A DNA stretch of 28,077 nucleotides from the NCBI GenBank assembly GCA_937935995.1, contig CALGXF010000042.1:1-28077 (forward strand), in the 5' to 3' direction. Made by a program: the position numbers and the translations under genes. Source of the DNA: an uncultured Alphaproteobacteria bacterium (GTDB lineage: Bacteria > Pseudomonadota > Alphaproteobacteria > CAAHEQ01 > UBA3637). Below are positions 15,744 to 22,095 of the stretch, piece after piece. Within the stretch, counting starts at the first letter, position 1. Each line of letters opens with the position of its first letter. The notes below the pieces were generated by a model that saw only the letters and a program-made list of their open reading frames with translations, had not been told where the DNA came from and made no database searches.

Positions 15744-16877
15744 ATGACCCGAAACCGCGCTCCGCTTACCTTTTGGGAAAAAATCACAAAACAGCTTTTC
15801 TTTGCTATTTGGTTTTTTGCTAAAAAGATAAGTCCGGACGCGGCTCGTCAGCTTTTATACTGGGGGATTTCGGATAAAGCCCTGCAAACCGTTGCCTTTG
15901 AAGATCCGATGCTGACTGTCGAAACGCTGGGGAAAACATTTCCGAACCCGATTGGCATTGCGGCCGGATTTGATAAAGAAGTGAAATACAATGATGAACT
16001 CATCCGCAACGGATTTGGGTTTGGCGAGCTGGGAACATTTACCTACAAACCCGATCATGCGTCTCAAAAGACACATTTTATTCCGTCTTTGAAGGCGATA
16101 TTGGTCGATTCCGAAAGCTTTCCCAACAACGGCATCGTGAATCTGGGGAATAAGTTGATTGCCAGACGACGGCTGCCGCATATTGTCGGGGTGAACATTT
16201 CTTCTTCCATGGATATTGATGAACGCAACATCGGCCAATTTTTGGAATATTTGGAACAAGATCTTATCCACTCGATACAACACGTGGCACCTTATTGTGA
16301 TTTTATCACGTTAAATCTGTCGCACCCGCATATGCCGATTTCAACGTTGATTCACAATCCGGCACAATTAGGTCTGTTGTTACGTCAAATCAAACAGCAA
16401 ATTAAAAAATTTGCACCGATTATTACGCCGAAACTGATTTTAAAAATTCCGTATGACGGCCAAATCAATGTTCAACTTTTGTCCGATATGTTGATTGAAG
16501 AGCACGTTGACGGATTGATTGTAGCGGGTTTTTCGGGGTCTAAAGCGATTAAACAAATTTTACCGGATCCGCGGGTAAAAGGATGCATCGCGGGCAGTCC
16601 GCTTAAAGATCCGTCAACGGAATTGCTCCGCCGGTTTTACGCCGCGACGCAAGGAAAAGTAACGTTAATTGCCTGCGGCGGTGTCTTCAGCGGAAATGAC
16701 GCTTTTGAAAAAATCAAAGCCGGTGCCAGTTTGATTCAGCTACATAGTGCTATTTTGTATGAAGGTGTCGAAATCGCCAATAAAATCAACCGAGAATTAA
16801 GCATCCTTTTACGGAAAAACGGGATGAAATCGGTTCAAGAAGCCGTGGGAAAAACGGCTCAACTGCTCGTTCATTAA
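15744..16877 (+). CDS. pyrD: Class 2 dihydroorotate dehydrogenase homologue with altered active site
   Basis: The fold and layout match quinone-linked dihydroorotate dehydrogenase, the membrane-associated flavoenzyme of pyrimidine synthesis. An amphipathic N-terminus (FWEKITKQLFFAIWFF) is followed by NPIGIAAGFDKEVKYND and GFGFGELGTFTYKP, and late in the protein by IACGGVFSGNDAFEKI and AGASLIQLHSAILYEG (FMN phosphate site). Key segments deviate, however. Where E. coli PyrD has NISSPNTP with catalytic Ser175, this protein has NLSHPHMP, with His194 and His196 in place of Ser175 and Asn177. GKNKD is replaced by SSSMD, and the later N-T-T motif by AGFS. The Lys of the KI motif is kept (LILKIPYD). 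It may be a fast-evolving true PyrD or a paralogue with another substrate. It sits between metG and the poly-C prepilin gene. Confidence 0.72.
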   Translation: MTRNRAPLTFWEKITKQLFFAIWFFAKKISPDAARQLLYWGISDKALQTVAFEDPMLTVETLGKTFPNPIGIAAGFDKEVKYNDELIRNGFGFGELGTFTYKPDHASQKTHFIPSLKAILVDSESFPNNGIVNLGNKLIARRRLPHIVGVNISSSMDIDERNIGQFLEYLEQDLIHSIQHVAPYCDFITLNLSHPHMPISTLIHNPAQLGLLLRQIKQQIKKFAPIITPKLILKIPYDGQINVQLLSDMLIEEHVDGLIVAGFSGSKAIKQILPDPRVKGCIAGSPLKDPSTELLRRFYAATQGKVTLIACGGVFSGNDAFEKIKAGASLIQLHSAILYEGVEIANKINRELSILLRKNGMKSVQEAVGKTAQLLVH

Positions 16878-16895
16878 ATCACAAGGAGAATGACC

Positions 16896-16997
16896 ATGTC
16901 TCACTTATACCCCCCCCCCCCCCCGAAGATCCCCTCCAAAATCTTTCCGTTCAAAATCAACATGGCCGCTCGATGGTGGAAATGTTGGGCGTTTTAG
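16896..16997 (+). other. Phase-off leader reading frame of the prepilin gene
   Basis: AAGGAG (16883-16888) is spaced 7 bases from an ATG at 16896. Translation reads MSHLY, then prolines from the C tract. With the 15 Cs present it runs out of frame and stops at TAG 16995-16997 after 33 codons. With 16 or 13 Cs the same start would read through five (or four) prolines, EDPLQNLSVQNQHG, and into the long frame below. This is the OFF configuration of the gene, or a homopolymer length error. Confidence 0.75.
16910..16924 (+). repeat. Poly-C tract (15 C) in the prepilin leader
   Basis: Fifteen consecutive C bases begin 12 bases after the start codon. Homopolymers of this length are prone to slipped-strand mispairing. 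Gaining one C or losing two brings ATG 16896 into frame with the long ORF. The tract encodes prolines and lies wholly within the part removed by prepilin peptidase. Confidence 0.9.
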
Positions 16998-18973
16998 CGA
17001 TTATCGGTTTATTGAGTATTGTTTTTTTAGTCCTTTTACCGATGGCTATCGCCAAAATTAAATCCAATACAACTTGGCAAGCCGTCATGCTCCGCGCAAC
17101 GGCTGTTTTAACGGAACAAAAAGTATTTGATGAAGCTGCCGTCAACGAAGAAATCATCATTGCAGATTTACCGAACATAACCGACAGCGGATATCCCATT
17201 TCAACCCACAAAGTCGATGAACACCGTTTTGTTGTGGATGTTGCTGATATTCCGCAACGTGTTTGTGTTTTTATTTTGGATATGAATTCGCCGGTTCCGG
17301 AAAAAATCGAGGTGGACGGAATTCAATATGAAGGCGATACCTCTTTGTGTATTTCCCATCAAACCATTTCATTTTATTTCAGTTTGGACAGCATGGAATT
17401 ATTCGGCAATATATGCACGCCGGCGTGTTCAGCACCCCAATATTGTCAAAACGGAACATGCGTTTGTCCGCCGGGGACGCCTGCGGGTGCGACGGAGAAT
17501 TGTGTTTGCGAAGCAACTCATATTGAAGTAAACGGAACATGCGTCTGTCCGGGCAATCAAATTGAGGTAAGCGGTCAATGCCGATGTCCGTCAGACATCC
17601 CTTACTGGAACGGGTCATCATGCGTTTCTTGTTTAGACAAAACCCATTGCATTGCCAACCAAGAATGCGTCATGGGTGCTTGTGTTTGTCAAGACGGATA
17701 TGAATGGATTCCGGCGCTTCAAAAATGTTTACCGGCCTGTACGGAACAAGGAATGAGCGGGTTGCGCGATCCGGAAACATACAATTGTTTGTGTTTGGAA
17801 GGAACAAATGCTCAAACATGTTCGTGTCCCGACGGTTATATTTACATCAATGGTATATGCCAACGGTTTGAATGTCTCGGTGGCACAACCGGCACAACGT
17901 TCACGTGTTACATTAACGATGTTCTATGTGCGGAACAATGTACTTCGGACGGATACACATGCAATCTAGGGACATGCCGGCCGGAAGCTTGCCCATCAGG
18001 AACAACATTTATACCGAAAAACGCATGGCATGTTTACGGCGGATGTGTAAAAGGGGAAAGAAAATGTTCAAATTACTTTTCCAATTGGATTTGCGCCAAT
18101 GATGAATTAACCGGATGTTGCGACGCTTCTCCGTTCGGCGAGTGTTACAACGGAACATGTTATGATAAAACCATTTGTTCAACTTACGGCGCCACATACG
18201 GTGTGGTGCAAGACCGGTTCGGCGGATGTCTTTTTGAAAACGGCATCCGATGCCAACCCGTTAACGGGCTATGGAACTGTTATATCGGCACATCAGCCAT
18301 TCCCTGCGGAACGGGATGTGCTGACCCGACGAATTGCGGAACGTGTCAGCAAGAATATTGTTACTTGGCTGCTCCCGGAAAGTGTCTGATCTGTCGCGAC
18401 GGAACAACCCCGGTTAAAGGGACGAATGGATATTACCAGTGTGATACCGGTTCAAACGAATTGGTGTGTGATGTTGAAGCTGTCGGCGGCGGGTCACCCT
18501 GTTACATCGACGGTAAACGATGCGGCGTGAATTGTAAAGACCTGAACACAGTATATTGCGGGTTTGGCTCGTGTAAAGACCCGGGTTGCCCGGCGGGAAC
18601 GACTTTCCAGTACATTCCGGATAAAGACCTTTACGGATGCGTCAATGAAACAACAGGCATTTCTTGCGCCTTTAATGAAAATTTCGGTGGTGCCAACTGC
18701 CTGTATAACGGAAAAGATTGTGCTGCCGGATGTAAAGGATACGATGCGACCGACTGTGACACCGTTTACTTGGAACAGTGTTCTCAGGACGGAAGCTGCC
18801 CGTATGGTCAAAAAATAACCGAAACCTGCACCTGTCCCACCAATCCGGAAGGAGCTGTCGGAACTTATTGCTGTGCGCCGGGACACGTTGCTTTGCCGGG
18901 CGGATGTAATCAAATCACTTGTCCGGACGGTCAAGAATTAGATGAAAACGGTTTTTGCGTCGATATCGAATAG
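16973..18973 (+). CDS. Phase-variable type IV prepilin-like, cysteine-rich surface protein (frame shifted from its start)
   Basis: The open frame begins at ATG 16973, but that codon is inside the prepilin motif and has no ribosome-binding site. The real start is almost certainly ATG 16896, separated by the C tract and currently out of frame. Read through, the N-terminus would be a leader ending QNQHG, then RSMVEMLGVLAIIG with Glu at +5 after the Gly. This is the classic type III signal, followed by a hydrophobic helix (to about residue 25 of the open frame). A pilin-like domain extends to about 110. The remaining 550 or so residues are a Cys-rich array (about 74 Cys by hand count) of EGF-like CxCPxG units and larger repeated modules. 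It is probably assembled or anchored by a type IV pilus/type II-like system and acts as an adhesin; that is inference. It ends one base from the convergent SDR gene. Confidence 0.8.
   Translation: MVEMLGVLAIIGLLSIVFLVLLPMAIAKIKSNTTWQAVMLRATAVLTEQKVFDEAAVNEEIIIADLPNITDSGYPISTHKVDEHRFVVDVADIPQRVCVFILDMNSPVPEKIEVDGIQYEGDTSLCISHQTISFYFSLDSMELFGNICTPACSAPQYCQNGTCVCPPGTPAGATENCVCEATHIEVNGTCVCPGNQIEVSGQCRCPSDIPYWNGSSCVSCLDKTHCIANQECVMGACVCQDGYEWIPALQKCLPACTEQGMSGLRDPETYNCLCLEGTNAQTCSCPDGYIYINGICQRFECLGGTTGTTFTCYINDVLCAEQCTSDGYTCNLGTCRPEACPSGTTFIPKNAWHVYGGCVKGERKCSNYFSNWICANDELTGCCDASPFGECYNGTCYDKTICSTYGATYGVVQDRFGGCLFENGIRCQPVNGLWNCYIGTSAIPCGTGCADPTNCGTCQQEYCYLAAPGKCLICRDGTTPVKGTNGYYQCDTGSNELVCDVEAVGGGSPCYIDGKRCGVNCKDLNTVYCGFGSCKDPGCPAGTTFQYIPDKDLYGCVNETTGISCAFNENFGGANCLYNGKDCAAGCKGYDATDCDTVYLEQCSQDGSCPYGQKITETCTCPTNPEGAVGTYCCAPGHVALPGGCNQITCPDGQELDENGFCVDIE
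17906..18790 (+). repeat. Diverged tandem Cys-rich modules within the prepilin-like gene
   Basis: Translated modules recur. One starts at 17906 (CYINDVLCAEQC, then ACPSGTTF and VYGGCV). One starts at 18500 (CYIDGKRCGVNC, then GCPAGTTF and LYGCV). A partial one starts near 18698 (CLYNGKDCAAGC). An intermediate, more diverged unit (CLFENGIRC) lies between. The cysteine spacing is kept while the linkers differ, pointing to old internal duplication at the protein level rather than fresh DNA repeats. Confidence 0.65.
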
Positions 18974-18974
18974 G

Positions 18975-19733
18975 TTACTTTTTGGGCATATGCCGCAAAA
19001 TCGGATGAATAAGAACGCTGGGCATCGCGCTTAAAAACCATCCGGCCAATGCCATCGGCCAAGGAAAAGCAATAACGGCTTTGTTCTTGCTTAAACCTTT
19101 TTGAATGATTTGAGCCGCTTTTTCCGGCGACATTAAAAACGGCATCGGAAAGCGATTGACATCCGTCAGCGGTGTTTTAACAAAGCCCGGACAAATGACA
19201 TTCACGCGAATTCCTTCGTGATGCAACCATCCGCGCAAAGCTTCGCCCCACGCTTTAACACAAGCTTTGCTGGCCGAATAAGCCGGCGCACTGGGCAATC
19301 CGCGATACCCGGCAATTGAAGCAATAATACCGATTTGTCCCGAACCGCGTTTGCGCATTCTGTCTAAAGCCGGTAAAACGGTGTTAATCACACCATTGAT
19401 ATTTGTGTTAAAGACATGACGTGTTTGAACCGAATCTTCGGCTTCACCCAACACACCGCCCGAAATCCCGGCATTGGCAATAACTAAATCCAACGGATGA
19501 ACAGAATCGGCATTCATAATCGTTTCTTGAACGGCAAACGCATCCGTCACATCAAATAAATATGTGTAAACAACAGCTCCTTTTTCTTTGCATTTCGCGG
19601 CCGTTTCATAGAGCCGTTCTTTATTCCGTCCGCATAAAAACAAAACAACGCCCTCACCGGCATAAGCAACAGCCAAAGCCCGCCCCAATCCGCTGGAAGC
19701 ACCTGTGATAAAAATGGATTGATGTTGTCTCAT
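18975..19733 (-). CDS. Short-chain dehydrogenase/reductase (SDR family)
   Basis: A 252-residue classical SDR. It has the cofactor motif TGASSGLG (residues 10-17), a DV pair for adenine binding, the NAG motif (ANAGISGG), the catalytic Ser in IASIAGYRG, and YSASKACVKAW supplying Tyr and Lys. GRNKERL after the second strand suggests NADP(H) preference. The substrate cannot be predicted; the sequence resembles general NAD(P)-dependent oxidoreductases of the YqjQ/DltE type. AAAGGGGAC precedes the ATG. Base composition matches the housekeeping genes, unlike the A+T-rich cassette next door on the other strand, so I do not assign it to that pathway. Its stop is one base from the prepilin-like stop. 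Confidence 0.88.
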   Translation of the reverse strand: MRQHQSIFITGASSGLGRALAVAYAGEGVVLFLCGRNKERLYETAAKCKEKGAVVYTYLFDVTDAFAVQETIMNADSVHPLDLVIANAGISGGVLGEAEDSVQTRHVFNTNINGVINTVLPALDRMRKRGSGQIGIIASIAGYRGLPSAPAYSASKACVKAWGEALRGWLHHEGIRVNVICPGFVKTPLTDVNRFPMPFLMSPEKAAQIIQKGLSKNKAVIAFPWPMALAGWFLSAMPSVLIHPILRHMPKK

Positions 19734-19887
19734 AAAAGTCCCCTTTTAATAACAAAAAAAGTAAATGCAGTATATCAAGCCTTATTTACCACGTCCAGAA
19801 AATTCGAAAATAGTCGAAAGAATATAATTAAAAAATGCATAAACGAGATATCAACATAATAAAATTCATGAGTGACATTATTTTAAA

Positions 19888-19915
19888 TTGATTTTTCAAA
19901 ATTCTATGTTAAAAT
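19888..19915 (+). promoter_or_regulatory. Promoter of the radical SAM/peptide cassette
   Basis: TTGATT (19888-19893) and TAAAAT (19910-19915; 5 of 6 to consensus) are 16 bases apart. Transcription would begin near 19922. That is downstream of the ATG at 19921, just before the GGAGG that serves a TTG start at 19936. Confidence 0.5.
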
Positions 19916-19935
19916 TGTAAATGGAGGAAAGAAAA

Positions 19936-21189
19936 TTGGATCGTACATATGAATTCTCTGTCAATGGCAATCATTTTGTATTTGATGGCAATACTGTTTC
20001 TGTTTACGAGAAAAATAATGTCATTCAAACTAAAAAAGAAAATACCCCAAAATACCTGCCCAGATGTAATTACCTAAGAACAGTATGCCTTGTCTTAAAT
20101 AACAGTTGCAACTTATGTTGTTCTTATTGTTTCGCGAATAAAGGACATTTTGACAAGCCTTATGAGCAAATGAAATTAGAACATGCCCTCAAGGCTATTG
20201 ATACGACCGCAAATATTATAAAAAAAAATAATGGAAAGAAATTTACTATATCTTTCTTTGGAGGAGAACCTCTTTTAAGTTTTTCTTTGATAAAAAAAAT
20301 TGTCTTGTATATTCAAAAGCAATATCCGCATTTCGAGCATGTTTTTAGAATCACAACAAATGGAACATTACTTACACAAGACATTGTTTTATTCTTGGAA
20401 AAAAATCCATTTGAAATAATGATTAGTATTGATGGAGGGAAAAAAGAACATGATTTTTTCCGAAAAGATATAAATGGTAATGGTTCATATGACAAAATAA
20501 AGAATAATCTTAAATACTTCAAAAATATTTCAAAACTAAACGCTAGAATAACAATTACTAAAGCAAACTCAAATATTAACTGTTATATTGATGATATTCT
20601 CAACTTAGGTTTTAGGAAAATAACCTTTGCCGTAGATTATGCCATAGAAAAGGATGATTTTAAAAACTTTAAAGACTCATTAAAAAAGCTTTTTATTCGT
20701 TACACAGAGGATATTAAAAAAGGATTTTATTATGACATTACAAATATATCAACAGTTATAACCTCTATAGTTATGAAGTATAAAATGAATACGCATTGCA
20801 ATGCAGGAATTTCATATATTACACTTTCTGCCGACGGTATCTATTACAGGTGTCCTAGATTTGTTGGTAACCCACTATTTTATGTATCAAAAATTGATGC
20901 CGCACCTAAAGTACTTGATAAAAGTATGGCAGCATTTAGAAATAAAGTTAAAACAGGAGCCACCGATAGAAATGACAACTGTCATAAATGTGCATTTGTA
21001 TATCTATGTGGCGGGGCTTGTGCACATCATGCATATATGCACTCCCATGAAGAATTCACTTCTGTTGACTTGGAATGCCAGCAAAGGAAGCTTATATATA
21101 AAGAAACTTTAAACCTTATTTGTAAGTTAACTATTGAAGAAAGAAAAAAGTTTTTACTTTTCTTAACGACTCTATGGAGTAAAGCTTGA
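19936..21189 (+). CDS. Radical SAM/SPASM peptide maturase
   Basis: A radical SAM enzyme expected to modify the small peptide encoded immediately downstream. Counting from an in-frame ATG at 19921, the N-terminal 50 residues (FSVNGNHFVFDGNTVSVYE) resemble the leader-binding or beta region of SCIFF/PapB-like maturases. The [4Fe-4S]-SAM motif is CNLCCSYC (Cys63, Cys67, Cys70), followed by FFGGEPLL. The C-terminal third is a SPASM domain with auxiliary-cluster cysteines: HCNAG near 293, YRCPR near 310, CHKCAFVYLCGGAC near 353-366, and a last Cys near 385. I prefer the TTG at 19936 (417 residues): GGAGG lies 8 bases before it, and the promoter would start transcription after the ATG. The gene is visibly A+T-rich, which suggests acquisition. 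The bond formed is unknown. Confidence 0.88.
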   Translation: MDRTYEFSVNGNHFVFDGNTVSVYEKNNVIQTKKENTPKYLPRCNYLRTVCLVLNNSCNLCCSYCFANKGHFDKPYEQMKLEHALKAIDTTANIIKKNNGKKFTISFFGGEPLLSFSLIKKIVLYIQKQYPHFEHVFRITTNGTLLTQDIVLFLEKNPFEIMISIDGGKKEHDFFRKDINGNGSYDKIKNNLKYFKNISKLNARITITKANSNINCYIDDILNLGFRKITFAVDYAIEKDDFKNFKDSLKKLFIRYTEDIKKGFYYDITNISTVITSIVMKYKMNTHCNAGISYITLSADGIYYRCPRFVGNPLFYVSKIDAAPKVLDKSMAAFRNKVKTGATDRNDNCHKCAFVYLCGGACAHHAYMHSHEEFTSVDLECQQRKLIYKETLNLICKLTIEERKKFLLFLTTLWSKA

Positions 21190-21205
21190 AAGGAGGTGAA
21201 TGTAG

Positions 21206-21310
21206 ATGAATGAGTTAGATTTCGGCCTAACCAATGAAGAACTAAATGCTTTTGGAGAAGCGATTATTTTATCAACTTGCGAAGGTGGATCTGAAGGTGG
21301 TCTTGGCTAG
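21206..21310 (+). CDS. Candidate RiPP precursor peptide (34 aa)
   Basis: A short gene with a near-perfect ribosome-binding site (AGGAGGTGA, about 7 bases before ATG), 16 bases after the maturase stop. The peptide begins MNELDFGLTNEELNAFGEAI, an acidic, helix-prone leader of the LTxEEL type. It ends ILSTCEGGSEGGLG, a Gly-rich tail with a single Cys at position 25. This leader-plus-Cys/Gly core, next to a SPASM radical SAM enzyme, is what a thioether- or otherwise crosslinked RiPP precursor would look like. No double-Gly cleavage context is certain. The lone Cys is the obvious candidate site, with Ser29, Glu26 or Glu30 as possible partners; this is inference. I recognise no named precursor family. 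Confidence 0.75.
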   Translation: MNELDFGLTNEELNAFGEAIILSTCEGGSEGGLG

Positions 21311-21320
21311 GAAAAGTATC

Positions 21321-21345
21321 GGCGGAGATAACTTTCTCCGCCCTT
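21321..21345 (+). terminator. Hairpin after the precursor gene (attenuator or mRNA stabiliser)
   Basis: A perfect 8-bp stem (GGCGGAGA 21321-21328 with TCTCCGCC 21335-21342, 6-base loop) lies 10 bases after the peptide stop and is followed by CTTTC. The T tract is too short for a strong terminator. It more likely gives partial termination or protects the upstream mRNA, so that the peptide is made in excess over the GNAT and M20 enzymes. It stands out as G+C-rich within an A+T-rich region. Confidence 0.7.
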
Positions 21346-21363
21346 TCACACAACAGAGAAAAA

Positions 21364-22095
21364 ATGTTTAAAAAAGAAGATTTCGATAAATACTATAAGG
21401 CTTTTTTGGGTTCTGATTTAAAAAAGATTTATTCTTGGTACATTGTTAAAGCTCAAGAAGATAATCGCATTTTAAATAATCATTATTATTATCCTTTAAT
21501 CCTCACTCATTATGAAGGAAAAAATTTCCTATCAATAACGCCGGAATTTTATTCAGAATTCAAAAATGAACTTTCTTCCATGAAGCCTTTAAATATAAAT
21601 GATTTTATAAAAACTTTTTTTGAAAGCCGCCTTAATGGCTTTGAATATAAAAAGATGCTTCGTTTAACAAAATATGATAGTATACCTCTTCATTCAACGA
21701 TGGCCATTCCTTTAACACATAATGCTAAAACACTTTTTATGAACTCAGGAAAAAATAAAGATGTTTCATTTAAAGAAAAAAAGTGGGAATTGTTAAAGCC
21801 TTATATATCAGAAAAAAGACATTACATTGTTCCGAGTGCAACCGAAATTCTGTCAATTGCACATATTTCAGACATTCAAGAGGGAGCCGGAAATATTGTC
21901 GTTTTTACCCCGCAAGCGCATCGACAAAAGGGATATGGAAAAGAAGCTGTAACAGGAACTCTTGAATGGTGCATGAACAACAAAGTATTGCCTATCTATT
22001 TTGTGGATGAACGTAACATTGCTTCAATAAACCTGGCTAAATCTTTAGGTTTTGTCGTTGAAACGCATGAAACGGTTGTTTGTTACCAAAAATGA
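21364..22095 (+). CDS. GNAT-family acyltransferase of the peptide cassette
   Basis: A 243-residue protein whose C-terminal third is a GNAT fold. It has the acetyl-CoA pyrophosphate-binding loop HRQKGYGKEA (Arg187, Gly190, Gly192), followed by a helix and the usual late motif NIASINLAKSLGF. The N-terminal 110 or so residues are Tyr/Lys-rich, match no domain I know, and may bind the substrate. Position after the precursor suggests acylation of the modified peptide, a fragment of it or a free amino compound. Self-protection by acetylation is an alternative. The ribosome-binding site is weak (CAGAGAAAA), consistent with lower expression than the peptide. The gene is A+T-rich like its neighbours and ends overlapping the M20 start (ATGA). 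Confidence 0.75.
   Translation: MFKKEDFDKYYKAFLGSDLKKIYSWYIVKAQEDNRILNNHYYYPLILTHYEGKNFLSITPEFYSEFKNELSSMKPLNINDFIKTFFESRLNGFEYKKMLRLTKYDSIPLHSTMAIPLTHNAKTLFMNSGKNKDVSFKEKKWELLKPYISEKRHYIVPSATEILSIAHISDIQEGAGNIVVFTPQAHRQKGYGKEAVTGTLEWCMNNKVLPIYFVDERNIASINLAKSLGFVVETHETVVCYQK

Noticed and set aside
16973..16975. ATG 16973 as the true start of the Cys-rich protein.
   Set aside because: It lies inside the conserved prepilin signature, has no ribosome-binding site, and a well-placed start exists upstream of the C tract.
18975..19733. SDR gene as part of the neighbouring radical SAM cassette, as in mycofactocin loci.
   Set aside because: It is on the opposite strand, has background composition and shows no shared promoter.
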